Shown: in pieces, positions 43,822 to 56,194 of the stretch | How the letters are laid out: every line of letters starts with the position of its first letter | Position numbering within the stretch: the stretch's first letter is position 1 | NCBI GenBank assembly: GCA_038277395.1 | Contig: CM076195.1 | Coordinates: 25,804,376-25,868,375, forward strand | Source: Dryocosmus kuriphilus | Taxonomy: Eukaryota; Arthropoda; Insecta; Hymenoptera; Cynipidae | DNA: 64,000 nucleotides | Direction: 5' to 3' | Translations under genes and position numbers: made by a program | Notes under the pieces: model-generated | Seen by the model: only the letters and a program-made list of their open reading frames with translations | Databases searched by the model: none | Told to the model about the DNA's origin: nothing

Positions 43822-45004
43822 CTACAGCTGCGGGTCCCCCGCGCTGAATTATGGCCTACTTCACTGATCACCACACCCCGCGATTCTAATTTACTTCTAT
43901 TCGTACTGAATTTCTACCGTATGGCAAAAAGAAACGCACGATGCATAGAACCTAGTTCGTACTCACTATTGAGATATTTTAACGATATACGTAATTCCCA
44001 GTGATTTCACACGAAGTATACACTTTAGCACAAATCAGTTTTTGTGCATATTTGCGTGCACTTAACACAATTCCACTTATAGGAAGTGGTGTGATGCACT
44101 TTCGCACGCACTATGTTCACTTTTTATAAATATATTCACAAAATAACTGTCCAAAATGACTTAACACACGGAGCGACTTTACAGCACGTCCATACACCCG
44201 CACAAGCGAGCACAAACTGATTTATATTTAATACTATAAATTTTAATTATTTCAAGTATTTCAACACCTTCTGTCTTCCAAAACTACACTTATTCAACAC
44301 AAATATATGAAATGGACTCTTAAAATAACAATTATTCGATAAAGTTGTCTTTTCAAGTAATCAGGTTGCATAAACAAACAAATAAAACTGCAAAATATAA
44401 TCTTCAATTTCTCACTTGAGTTTGAAATTCGCGTCAATACTCTTCCTTACTGACGTCGAGAATGGACGTGCACTTTCCTAGCAGACGCCAGATGGCAGTC
44501 CACATAGTTTTTTCCGACGCATGCTTTCGTATTTCTTCACAGCTCAAACATTTTTCGCGATTTTCGATATTGATCGCGATTTTGACTAATAATACGACAA
44601 TTCCGTATCATTCAAAGCTTCTGTGAATACCGCGAGTGTACCTCGAGTTCCGGTATCTGGACTATTCCTTTTATCCATCTAATAAGTCTTTCGTCTCTCT
44701 TGCATCCATACAACTTTATTCCCCCCCCCCCCCCCCCCTCTCTCATCAGTTTTGGACTTCAATTAATTTTATACAGTATTTACTCCCTTTTCCGGAAAAA
44801 TTTATAATTGCTTTCTATTCTTCCACCTCGAAGTCCCCTTTAGACTCGATTGAAACGAATATCTCTGTATTGCCACCCCAATTTTCTTGGTGGTAAAGTC
44901 ATGTGGTTTCCCGCTTTGCAATCAAACCTCTGATAGAACGTTTCTGCATTTTTCGCAAATACTTCCAACGCCCTTAACTTAAAAAATTTAATATTGAAGG
45001 GTAA
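43822..45004. other. No gene seen; poly-C run at 44721-44738
   Basis: Mixed AT-rich DNA with short GC-richer parts (43825-43880, 44445-44530). An 18-bp C run sits in a CT-rich stretch. No supported coding frame. Confidence 0.5.
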
Positions 45005-45215
45005 GAGGGGGCGGGGTATGGTTCGGTGCAGGGGTACGGTTAATGATACAAGTAACTAGGCTAGTGTTTGTTTGATTTTACATTATTTTTCACATGAAAT
45101 TACTTTTTTTAGTCAACCAGAAAGAGCCATTTCAGAAAAATTAATTTAAAAGCAAACAAGCACTAGCCTTACTGGTCTCATTCACCATGACCCGCACTGA
45201 CATCATATCCTACTT
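45005..45215. mobile_element. Short inverted-repeat element
   Basis: The left arm AAGTAACTAGGCTAGTGTTTG pairs with CAAACAAGCACTAGCCTTAC on the right, and the outer GGTTCGGTGCAGGGGTACGG partly pairs with the region around CCATGACCCGCACTGA. The centre is AT-rich. A MITE is likely; ends and duplication are not exact. Confidence 0.5.
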
Positions 45216-45384
45216 TCCTCCACTTTATAATTTGAAACTTGTTTAATTTTAAATAAAGTGGTGAAAGTGATTCAGAACATTATCTAATAAAACATTCATA
45301 TATTATACTGCTGCTATATTCTTCTGCTGATTCGAAAACACTGGTTTACAAAATTTCATATATTTCCTATTGCTGGACTAGTGA

Positions 45385-45905
45385 AAACTGATTCCGATAG
45401 GTTTCTTCCCGTAGAATCCAAATCTAGAAATAAAAATAGTGAATTGGCTCTAGTTTTTGAGCAACGCGTGGTCGAAGGTGCCAAAAAAAAACGTCTTTTT
45501 AGCTATTTTTTAAAATTCATATCTAAAGGACTCGATGCGTTAGATACTTTACAAAGGGCTTAAATTAATGCTCAAACCTTTTAATTTCAAGCAGGCGTAA
45601 TAATAATTATGTGAAAGATTAATTTAATGTGCTGTTTTCAATTTTCGTAAATCATGCTCGCATTCATGTATTTTCATAACCTTCAAATGCATGAGTAAAT
45701 GTTTAAAAGGTTCAAGCATGATTGATTTTATCTCTTTGCAACGTTTCTAACGCATCGGGTTCGTTTGCTATGAATTTTCAAAAATAGCTAAAAAGACGTT
45801 TCTTGGCACTTTTGATCTCGTTTTCTTAAAAAGCTAGATCCAATTCACTATTTTCGTTTCTGGATTCAGATTCTACGGCAAAAAGCCGATCGGAATTTAT
45901 TTCTA
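45385..45905. mobile_element. Foldback, arms about 210 bp
   Basis: 45385-45600 and 45695-45905 are imperfect inverted copies sharing TAGTGAATTGG, AACGTCTTTTTAGCTATTTT, GATGCGTTAGA and TGCAAAGAG-like words. The short centre (45600-45695) is single-copy. The plus-strand frame 45381-45563 is one arm and I do not take it as a gene. Confidence 0.65.
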
Positions 45906-47412
45906 ATTGGTCTGGCATTAAATTGTTGTTAAGTGGTGAAATCTTTCGCGACCCGAAAGTTATTTATTCGATTCATATATGTAAATTTCAAATTTGTGGA
46001 ATGAAACAAAAAAAAACCTTTAGAAAAATCAAGGGTACCTTTGGATTCCTCTTAGCAGCAAATCCAGGTGCTTTTTGCATTAATCAGGAAAAATATTTTC
46101 TTAAAACAATTATATACTGTTCTAAAACGTAGTGTATTTATTATAAATAAAACTATCAGTCCGAAAAAAATTTCAAGCACATGAGACTGAATAGATAATA
46201 AATAATAAATGAACAGTTATTTTTATCCTCTCCCCGCTGACTCCGTACTACAAACGTATCTGTATACGCATTATCAATTTGTGAAATTTTGAACAATAAA
46301 CCTGTAGGCCCTTCAATAATTCTTGTCAGTAGACTCATCTTTTTGCACTTCTTGAAATTACTGAATAGTATAATTCTTTCGCAAAGATTGAAGAGAATGA
46401 GGATTTGAGGAGTCAGATGTCAAGTACAGGACAGTACTAAATTAATCATTGTAAAATAATTTTCATTTGTATAGATATTTTCTAAACTGTAAACTGATAC
46501 TACTGTTATGATAAACTTGGGATTTTAGGATTTATGGCTTGACCGTTTTGCTTGCAAGTCAGGCAGCCGACAGGCCGTCAGCATATAATTAAAATAATGT
46601 TCAGGAAGGCTGCCTGTCGTAGGTAGTAATTATACACACAGTTCCAAAGTTCTGTTTTGTAACTTTCATTTGCAATATTCTTCTGATTTTCAACTTTTTT
46701 ACCTTGATAAAAGCTTCTTTAGCAAGCAGTCGTTAACGGATTCATGACCGCGGCCTCTCCCGTCGTTTTCGCTACATATTTAATCTTCATCAACATTTTT
46801 TTCCTTTTTCTTTTTTCAATTAATCCAAAGTCTCTGTCAGTAGTCATGTACGCGTGTCCCTTTACTAATAACTATTTAAAATTGTTCTGTGATGTAAAAA
46901 AATAAACACAAAACTATTTCTGTAGACCCGCGTGAGCCTAAATTTTCAGTCCATACATTCATAATTCCCTTCTTATACCTTTTGTCGTGTACTTCAAGAT
47001 TATAGCAGCTGATCTAGCTATTGTAGTACATACTGATTTTAAACTCAGTTTGACATCAGCTCCTAACTACATCGACACTGCAACTGACCAACAACTGACT
47101 GAACTGGCAAACACGGCGCTTACACCCACGACTCGTAACACCTTTTGCCTTTGTGCCCGACGGCTTTTTTCCTGACCCACTTCTAAATTAAACTGGACCA
47201 TAATCTTTAACAAGGACATGAATTAGGTCAAAACAATTGTTTTAAGCCAATGAAACGAATTTCCAAAATTTGGCATTTATGCCCTTACGCCTGACAAGCC
47301 TTCATGTATTACCGATAACGTATATCACACAGTTCATGGTCAAATAGTCGATGAAATTTTTATATATGATATTTGAGATTATTGTCGCCAATACAACAGT
47401 TTACACTGTATA
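45906..47412. other. No gene supported
   Basis: AT-rich. A 60-codon minus frame at 46156-46338 (starting MSLLTRIIEGPTGLLFKI) and a 62-codon plus frame at 46987-47175 have no recognised family. A small hairpin GGCAGCCGACAGG / CTGCCTGTCG lies at 46563-46620. Confidence 0.45.
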
Positions 47413-47666
47413 CAGGCCTCCCACGCCCCTACTATTTCCTACTATTTCCTACTTTTTTCGCATAAGGCTACTATTTGGCTACTTTTTTCGATGCAGTACT
47501 ACTAAAAGCTACTTTTTTTTAAATGGATTAAAAACAACTTTCCCTAACACGATTTTTTTGTCTTCCACATGGCCTCTGATGTCAACTTGAGTTACTCAAT
47601 TTTTCCTCAGTTTAACATCGACCGGTAAAGCAGGTTCCAATAGTAACATAGTTCATTCCGTTCTGA

Positions 47667-47709
47667 TCCATCGCCATATTATATATATATATATATAATA
47701 TGGCGATGA
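47667..47709. repeat. 43-bp palindrome
   Basis: TCGCCATATTATATATAT and its complement ATATATAATATGGCGA form a near-perfect inverted repeat around a TA tract, just inside the left end of the hAT element. Confidence 0.8.
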
Positions 47710-48990
47710 TGTTGGTATCGTGCGTAATTGTGCGTAATTTCGCTTTGTTTCGCCTGATTGGTGTTGAGTGTTGACTTTTGATACTTGTTGGATGGAAATA
47801 ACGCAGTCGTTTCAAACGTTTGTGTTACGGGATCAGACTTTTATATTTGAAGATAGGAAACAGACTACAGAGGTATGTATTATCATACTGCGAATCATCG
47901 GACACTAGGTTATAATCTTTACTTACAGATTAACTTTTAATTATAAATACATTCTAATCACATATGAGCAACTGTTTAAATATCTTTTTCTCTTTGACTG
48001 GTTTGTGTAAAATACAAGTTCCACGTACCACTGATAACTGCAAATGATTAAGTGAGAAAATGGCTAATAAATAGTACAGGTTACGTTGCTTAAAACAAAA
48101 GTATATATAGTAAATAAAATAATAATTTGATATCAGAAAAGAAACAAAATCTTGAGGTTAATTGGTAAAGTTAGTAAAAGTACTTTCTTAAATAAAATAC
48201 TTACAATTCCATATGTATATTTTTATTTTTTAGAAAATTAAATTTAATTTGCGTTTCCTTTTTTACAACATTAACTTATTTTTTTCTACTTTGATTTACC
48301 AATGATGATAAGGAGGGCAGATAAGTTTCGAAATATTCCATTAGAGGAACACTATGCCGGATGTATAAAGTCAAATATTCATCTCATCGACTTTTTTTAG
48401 ACCTTATACACAACTTATTTATATATATATATATACAAAAAGAAAAAACATTTAAGGCATGTACTTTGATAAAAGATGTTTTTTTCGAAGAGTAATTTTT
48501 AAAAATATTTTTATATTTTTTAAATTCTATGTAAAAAAAAGTTGAGAATTGTTTATAATAATTTTTACTATTTAGCTTACATTTAAGCAATTATTTGGTA
48601 TTATATATGATATGCTTGCGTAAAATTTACCGGGGAATCTAAATTTCAGGGTCCAGTTACTTTCGATAACCCACTAATTTTAATTTTTTTTTCTTAAAGA
48701 TAACTCTTTGGACGAGAATTTAAAAAAAAATATATGCATAAGAAAAAATTGAATCAGTGAGATTATAAATCCGGCATGGAGTCCTCTTATTATAATATTA
48801 ACTGTAAAGAAATGTTAAATTATTTTGCAAAGCAGAAGGCGAACATGTAGAAAGTTCTTAACATTTTTAAGTTCAAAAAGAATCTTGATATGCATTAAAA
48901 ATATGTTCTACTTTTATTACAAATTATACTTCTCATTAAATTAAAATGTAATTCTCATTGAATTGAACTTAACCTTATATTTTATTTTAG

Positions 48991-49047
48991 TTAATAAAAT
49001 GGTCCAGGAAAAACGACCATGGGTCCAACTAATGCGCTATGAACGTG
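48991..49047 (+). other. Candidate small 5' exon of the hAT gene
   Basis: TTTATTTTAG precedes and GTAAGT follows a 57-base stretch with an ATG that reads MVQEKRPWVQL. The splice-like borders are good, but joining it to an acceptor near 49817 runs into a stop, so its link to the transposase is unproven. Confidence 0.25.
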
Positions 49048-49849
49048 GTAAGTTTCTTTATGCAAGATAATAAAAATCTTGTTATTCAGGATTAAGCAAT
49101 AGTGTATTGTAATCTGTAAGAAATATAATTTGATATAATTATTAATTACTCGTATTATTGCATGTACGTTTAAATTAAAATATGGTTACGTTTAAAATAT
49201 CTCCTAGAATAATATTTTGTTACTATACTTATTTTGATCCATATAGAAAAAGAAAATTTAAAATTAGTAGATACTACTCAATATTTAAATCAGTATCAAT
49301 GTGTTAAATAACAGAAAATGACAAAAATCAATTGCTTTAATAATCCAATATTTTAATCTTTTTAGGTCATATAATACATTCAAGACTGGATATTGGATAA
49401 TGAAAAAAAAAGGAAGAGATTCTTGCCAAATTTTGATGTCGCCTAAAGCAGTGTTCGTGCTTCGTAAACGATTTCGTGTTTTATGCACCTGATTGTAAAA
49501 AATTTGGTTGTTGTTAAACGATCTGTGATTTGAAAGATTCTCTACAAATTGTTTTGCGTAAAGATAATTTTCTTACTACGATATTGTATAGATAAAAATA
49601 CTCCTGATGTGAGTAACATTGTACATACTTTGGTATGTTACATTATTTCGAGATATTTTCTCCATGAATGGCAATATTAGTCTTACTATTCAAATGATTT
49701 GTGACTATAGAAAAACTATGGCTGCGTTTGGCTATTAGGTACGACTTCTTATATGTATTGAATGATCGAAAATGTTAAGGGGTTGCTTTGCGATTTTCGT
49801 GTTATAATTAAAATTCAGAATTTCATTTCAAATTAATATCGGATACATA

Positions 49850-52710
49850 ATGGGTGATTGCAAATTTCAAGTTAATTGGTTGAGGCGTACAGATACTTTG
49901 GGTTACGAAATTAGATCCTGGTGTAGTAAAAGCACTGAACAACAAAATTATGCATTTTGCTCTGTCTGCGCTAAAAGTTTTTCATATGCTAAAAAGGGCA
50001 TTCAAGATGTTCTTCAACATTCCTCGACTGGTATACATAGGAAAAATGCGTTAGATAAACTCCATTTTAACCAATTGAAGCTGAAAACGATTGCTGCGTC
50101 CGGGAGTGTGAAATCTTTGGAAAAACCAATCCTATTGTGGTCTGTACGCGATGCTCCTTTAAAAGCAGAGATTATCTGGGTAATTAACAATATTCATTGT
50201 AATATGTCTGCTAACTCTTGTGACGGCTTAGAAAGCACGTATCAAGCTATGTTCCCAGATTCTGAAATAGCTAGAAAGTTTTCGCTCGGTCCAACGAAAT
50301 TTCGTTACTTAGTCACAGATGGTTTAGCGCATTATGAAGAGAAATTAATAGAAGATGTAAAACAATGTCCAGGATTTATACTTTCGTTTGATGAAACCAC
50401 AAATTCAGAAAGCAAGAAAGAACTACAAACTCGACTGCGTTTTTTTTCAGAAGATGGTCAGGAAATAATGGATAGACACTTACGTACGTATTTTCTAGGA
50501 TCTGCAACTTCTAAAATAATCGCAAGATATCTTCAAGATTCTGTACAAGATTTCCCGAAGGAGAAATTGATAATGTTAGGTTCGGACGGACCAAACGTGA
50601 ACAAAGCAGTCTGGAATCTGATGAATGAAGACATGTTAAAATGTCGAAGTAAAGGATTGCTGGATATGGGTACGTGTAATTTACACGTAGTTAACAATTC
50701 GTTCATTTCAGCACTTTCTGAATTAGGTTCAGATGCTAGTGAATTCGCCATACAAGTCTACTATTTTTTTCACCAAGAACCTGTTCGATGTGAAAATTAT
50801 GAGAGAATTCAATACTTGAAGAATGTACCAAAACATCGTTTCATAAAACATTCTAGTACTCGCTGGTTGACATTAAAAAAAAGTGTTCTGATTTTGGATG
50901 AACAGTGGCCAGCTTTGACAGAATACTTCCTAAAATGTCTGCCAAATAAACCAGAAGTAAGCAAGGCAGTACTTACAAGTGTACGGTATACTTCTATTTG
51001 CAAGTTCTTAAGACAAAGTGATATGTCTGCACAATTACGATTTGTTGCAAGCAGCGCCGAACTCTTTGAAAATTTTTCTCAGCTGTTTCAGAAAGAAGAG
51101 CCTTTAATCCACGTGCTGTTTGAAAAAATTGAAACTTTGATACTCACACTCGCATTTGCACTGCAGAAAGCTTACTAAATTTCAAGAGTAATCGTTTGAA
51201 ATCGGAGCAGCTTTTCGGGAAAGAAAACTTTGTTAATTTGCAGGCAATCATTCTGGACAAAAGTGTCAAGAAACATTTAACAAAACTCAATGAAAAGGAA
51301 ATTCTAATATTCTTAACAAAGGTCAGGGAACATTATCAACGTCCTGGATTACACATCCTAAAAAAATCTTCGCTAAAAGCGTATCCTCATTCCAGTATTT
51401 TATATGCTTGCCGATGTTTGCAGCCTGAGAGGATTCGAAACAAGTATAGTGTCCAAGACATTTGTAAAATCGCAGAGCAACTACCTCTTCAAGGCATTTC
51501 CTCTAGTAAATTGTGTGATGAGTGGAAGCTTCTTCAACTAGAAGAGTTACCAGAGTTTAAAAAGGATGAACGCATTGATCACTATTGGGTAAAAAATGTT
51601 TTTAAAAAAGAAAACTGTACCAGAGGTTTAAAATACCCGTTAGTTACTCAAGTAGTCAAAATAGCCTTGTCTTTATCACGCGGGAATGCGGAGGTAGAGA
51701 GAGGATTTTCTAAATCCAAATTAATATTAACAAAAGATAAGACGAGTATGAGTGAGCGAACTTTGAACGCACGATTAATAATACACGATGCGACGAAATG
51801 CTTTAAAGGTAAGCTTCACCTACTTCCAATTACAAATGCTTTACTAACCAAGGTATATTCAGCGCGCCAATCTTATATGGAAAACTTAGAAAATGAAAGA
51901 AGGCAAAGAAAACAAACCATTGAGGAAGAAAAGAAAGTAAAGCAGAGAATCGAACAGGAAAAAGAAAATTTTAAAAATATAGAGACTTTAAACAGAAAAG
52001 TCGAGGATCTTCAAGCTAATCTAAAGGAACTGAAGAGACAAAAAGACTTGACGAAGAAGAGTTCTGATATACTAATAGACAAAGCAAAAACTCTATTAGA
52101 TGAAGCGCTAAGGAAGAACGACCTTCAAGCAGCCCACGTTGCACGAGGAATGATGGCTGCAGTAGAGAACGCGAGAACAGAAGAAAGAACCAAAGAAGAT
52201 GAAATTTCAAAATTGAGCAGCGAAATTGAACGGAAGAAAAAAAAAGTTTTTAGTAAATTAATACAGAAAAAAAAAATTGAATTTGAGCAACATGAAGAAG
52301 AAGGTCGTACAATCACAATGTGTTTAGCCAGTCATACACAAAAAAACAAACAATCTAACCCGGAAAGTAAGAAAACCCCTATTAAGAGCGAAGAGAAAAA
52401 TTTAACGGCCGATCCTTTAAAAGAAAATTGCAAAAGTCCACCTTCACATTCTGTTTGTGACTTAACCCCGATTTGTCAAGAAATTAAATCTTCTGTAAAA
52501 ATGAATCGTAAAAGAAAAACTGATCCGGTCGTAACTATTGTGCCGCGAAAACAAAAAAGATGTAACGCGAATAGAAAAATCGATTTTTTTATAAATCGCA
52601 CAACTGGTCAAAACAGCACTAAAGAAGTAAAATTCAGTAAATGCGAATATATTCCTCATACTGCCCAGCGCCTTGTTAAAAAACAAATTAAGATGAAAGA
52701 TCTTTTATAA
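49850..52710 (+). CDS. hAT transposase with coiled-coil C-terminal extension (one frameshift)
   Basis: Two frames of 442 and 504 codons are joined by a single one-base shift near 51165, before which the second frame already reads ESLLNFKSNRLKSEQLF. Segment 1 has a BED-like zinc finger (C37, C40, H57, H63), then SFDETTNS with Asp181 and GSDGPNVNKAVW with Asp246, the first two hAT catalytic acids, and HSSTRWLTL near its end. Segment 2 has the dimerisation motif LSLSRGNAEVERGFSKSKL with the likely catalytic Glu168, followed by MSERTLNARLIIHDA. About 300 further residues follow: a coiled coil (225-370) and a basic tail with KRKR-type clusters. That extension is unusual for the family. Apart from the shift the gene looks recently active. 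The shift could be a sequencing error. The protein would act at the CAGGCCTC ends. Confidence 0.8.
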
Positions 52711-53088
52711 TCGCTCTTTTTTCTGCACAGTCCTAACTATGTTTATCATAAGCAGGATTTTATAATAAAACTATGTAATAAAAACTAATAAATTACTTCC
52801 CTATTATTTTTATTTAATACTTAGCGTAATTTATTATTTAAAAAACAAATACAAATTCCACTGTTTTCTTCTATCTAAAAGTCTTGGCTACTTTTTCCTA
52901 CTATTTTTAGGCACTGAGGCTACTTTTTCCTACTTTTTTTAGGCACTGAGGCTACTTTTTCCTACTTTTTTTAGAGTCAAAAAGCAGTGCGAGGCCTGTG
53001 TATATTTTCACAATTTAGCAAGATAATAGTGTACGTTTAAAAATATTGACCTTGAAATATATACTAAGATATATTTTATTTTTCACAG

Positions 53089-54016
53089 GTACAAAGAGTA
53101 CATCAAGAACTCTGAGAATGCCTTCCACCTGAATGTACAAAAGCCCATGTGCATACAAGACCCCACCGAACTAAATCACAACTTCACTGCAAACGTTTCC
53201 GACACTCTTCTTGCCGTTTTTAAAAGAAGCATTGCTCCGTCTCAGCAGAAGTTTGTCACAATGCGCTAAAGAGCAGCTGTTCCCAGCTGCTTCTCAATTT
53301 GTTTACCACCATGCCAGAGATAACCAAATGCAAGGCAAAAGAAATTGTCATCCAAATCCCGATGGGGAATCTCTTCCGTATTGGTCTGCCCAATGATTTC
53401 GATACACGCACTGATATTCCTGACAAAAAACGTTTCATAAGAGAAAATTGGTACAATGTAGTCTTTAACATAGTAAAGGATACTTTTGAGAAAGTCTTTA
53501 AATTCAAGGTGATGCTCACTACGGTCGATCGAGAACAGAAACAACAAAAGATTGAGATGGATTCCGACGTACACACCGCAGACAATCAGAAGATTGTACT
53601 TCATTGTACGGGAGATCGCTGCTTGTGGCAGGATCGGAAATGCAAATCGCTCGCCTTAGATCCTAGCTACAGTGCCCTTGAGAAGGAAGTGATTATTTCT
53701 GATACGATTTTAAAAGACCCTAAAAAAACCAGTAGCAATAAGATAAACTTGAATCTAAATTGCATCTTCGAAAAAAAAAAAACAAAAACCGCTTCAGGTG
53801 ACCTTGACACTCAGTGACAACGATAGTGGTAAGGTGTTTACCGAATTTGCGAATTTTCTTAAGGGCAAAATGCCAAATATTATCGAGAAAACTTTATTAC
53901 ACATGGTTCAGTACAAAAAAGGGTTGACCACAAATGACGGATCTCACGACACCAACACTACCTATCGAAGAACATTTATTTATAGAGAAAAGCAGTCAGC
54001 TTTAAATTTAAATTAA
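53089..54016 (+). CDS. C-terminal exon resembling a TUT1/Star-PAP-like nucleotidyltransferase
   Basis: A good 3' splice site (TTTTATTTTTCACAG) ends at 53088. The frame then reads YKEYIKNSENAFHLN and KPMCIQDPTELNHNFTANVS, matching the end of the PAP-associated domain of terminal uridylyl/poly(A) polymerases (typical form PFCIQDPFELxHN). After a one-base shift near 53250 the reading continues CSQLLLNLFTTMPEITKCK and IPMGNLFRIGLPNDFDTRTD, then FKVMLTTVDREQKQQKIEMD and a Cys-containing part (LHCTGDRCLWQDRK). A second shift falls in a 12-base A run near 53770. It resumes with VTLTLSDNDSGKVF and KMPNIIEKTLLHM, and stops at 54014-54016. It lacks the catalytic domain. Either it is the last exon of a host gene with sequencing errors, or it is a decaying copy. 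The hAT element ends 90 bp upstream, so it sits in the preceding intron. Confidence 0.5.
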
Positions 54017-56194
54017 ATTACAAAGTTTTTAAGAATCAAAATATTTTTTTGTCATGCAACAGTAGAAATGAATTATATTTGTGCTTTTTATTTTCCCTTC
54101 AAAACGGTAAAATGAGTGGGAAAACAAGATCTGCGTTAAAGTAATTTGTCTGTTAAAGGTGCGCTTTACATTTTTTAAATACGAAATTTTTATTTCAAAT
54201 AACCTGCACTACTACTATACCAATGTGTAGTTTAATAATTTTATATTTTTTCTAAAACAATTATTTTAATCAAATCTTTATTTTTATTATTTCCTGTTTT
54301 TCACATTATTACGACTATAAACATTATTTTGAACGAATAACTGATCATAATAATTTGACGAGTACCCGAAGTAGTATAAGAAACTCCCGCTTTGATGTAA
54401 ACAAGGAAAACTCTTATTTCAGCAGTTATTCCACAAATGATATTAATGTTTTATTGAATAGCTCGCCGAAAGAAAAATACAAAAGGCGGGCTTAGAAATT
54501 TCCGAAACACCCTATAGAGTGTGAGCTTCTTATACTTCGTGGACGATTTTGAAGCAAATTCGAGTAACTGGCACATTACATATTTTATTTTAAAGAGCGA
54601 ATTAATATTTTTCACTTAGATCTATCGAACATGACCTTTCAATTTACTTTTGTCTCTTTTTCTTCTTTTCTATGTTTTTAAAATTCTATTAGTGCAAATA
54701 TTGCAAGTTATTGAAGTTTCATGACAATCGTACAATTTTTATAACAGATGTTTAATTCATATTTTATTACATAGGAAACACTATTACACAATTGTGATTA
54801 AATGTTTCAGCATGTGAATAAATATTTACTAGGTATTTCACTTTTTATTTGCTTCTTTGAGTGCCTTTATATCGGCAACTAATATCACTCGATTGCAAAG
54901 AATTTGACAGATTATGTCTAGATAGAAAAATTAAACATAAAGTATTGAAAAAAGTGCCAGCAGAAAAACTCGAATCTGTTGGGTGAGCCAATGGGTCTTA
55001 CTGCCGTTGACTTTCGTCTAGTCCATATGAGTCTTCATACATTTTCATATGCGATCTTATAAAAATGGCTGCGCCTAATCGTCCCGAAAAATTGGTGAAA
55101 AATGTCCAGTCGTCACTTTCATTATGGCTGTTAGTGTACGTTGCGAAAACTGGCGCGCAGTAATTATAGTGATACTCGGTAGAAATAATCAACAGATTAT
55201 CGAATGTTCGACCCGGGTTATAATCTGTTCTGATTTATATGTATTATGTAAGCCAACGGGGTAAACAACAAACTGATTCATTTTTGTCGTTGTTCAGGTA
55301 AATATAAGGAACAGTTTTCGTTCTCCCACTCACCCCATCGCCGCTTAAATTTTGTCAGTTGCTTAAACTTTCGAAAAAAAACAGTTTTTTATTTATAACT
55401 CGTTTGTTTATGGTTTGTGGTATTGAAAACTTGCACTCGCGATAATTTTGGAATGATATTAGAAAAATGTATGCACCAATTCCCTCTATAATAATAATTA
55501 AATAAATAATGCATGAGCAATGTATTTTTTATTGTTTATGATTTATTTGAATAATTGTATGTATGTTTTAACTTAGTATTATTCTATTATACAGGGTGCC
55601 CAATGTAAAAAATTTATATAGCTGTAAAAATTTTTTATAATTAATCGAAAATTCCTTTTTCAAAATATGATGGAAGTTATCGTTTTTGAGTTATAGAATA
55701 TTTAAGCAGGATGAATCAAGAGCGCGGCATAAACATTCGTGCATGCGCGAACAGGAGTCCGAATCTGTGTAAGTGACCGCCGGTTCTCCCGTTGGCATAC
55801 CCACCTCGGCGCTCGCTTGCATGTAGACACAGCGCTCGAGCTTCGAATAAAAAATAGAGATCTTCATGATGACAGACAGAATGGGGAAGTTTTATTATTT
55901 TAAAAAAGCGAAGAAACCACCAGAGCTATGCCAGAATAATTGGCGCCTGGGGTAAGTGCTTAAGTTTGGTGCTCCCCTCATCCCTCCCTCAAGAAAAAGT
56001 TCAAAAATATTAAATTCAGTGTTACATATTATTGTCTATTTCATTTAAATTATAATGTAACTTTCATTTTAAAGATCATAATAAGGACACTAATTGACTT
56101 ATTTTAGCCATTATCTAATATTTTATACTTTTCTAATACATTCTATTTTTATCCAAACGAAATTCCGGTATGAAGTAAATATTTGCATTTTACG
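54017..56194. other. No gene seen
   Basis: AT-rich. An imperfect inverted pair AGTATAAGAAACTC / GAGCTTCTTATACTTCG (54371-54541) suggests a small MITE. TACAGGGTGCCCAATGTAAA at 55592 resembles a mariner-type end, but no partner was found. 55720-55850 is GC-richer without a frame. Confidence 0.45.

Larger units (their letters stand above)
47413..52998 (+). mobile_element. 5.6-kb hAT transposon
   Basis: It begins CAGGCCTCCCACGCCCC and ends CAGTGCGAGGCCTG, an inverted pair of the CAGG type seen in hAT elements. The flanks share TGTATA, though the expected 8-bp duplication is not perfect. Both subterminal regions are crowded with CTACTTTTTCCTACTATTT-like words, in the same orientation on the two sides when read on the plus strand. 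A hAT transposase lies between them on the plus strand. The long 5' part (47530-49850) has no long frame and may hold a leader and introns. Confidence 0.75.

Noticed and set aside
46156..46338. 60-codon minus frame with plausible start
   Set aside because: No family recognised and no flanking exon signals that extend it convincingly.
51196..52710. Separate second gene after the hAT frame
   Set aside because: The reading continues upstream without a Met and carries the hAT dimerisation motif, so it is the second part of one gene after a one-base shift.
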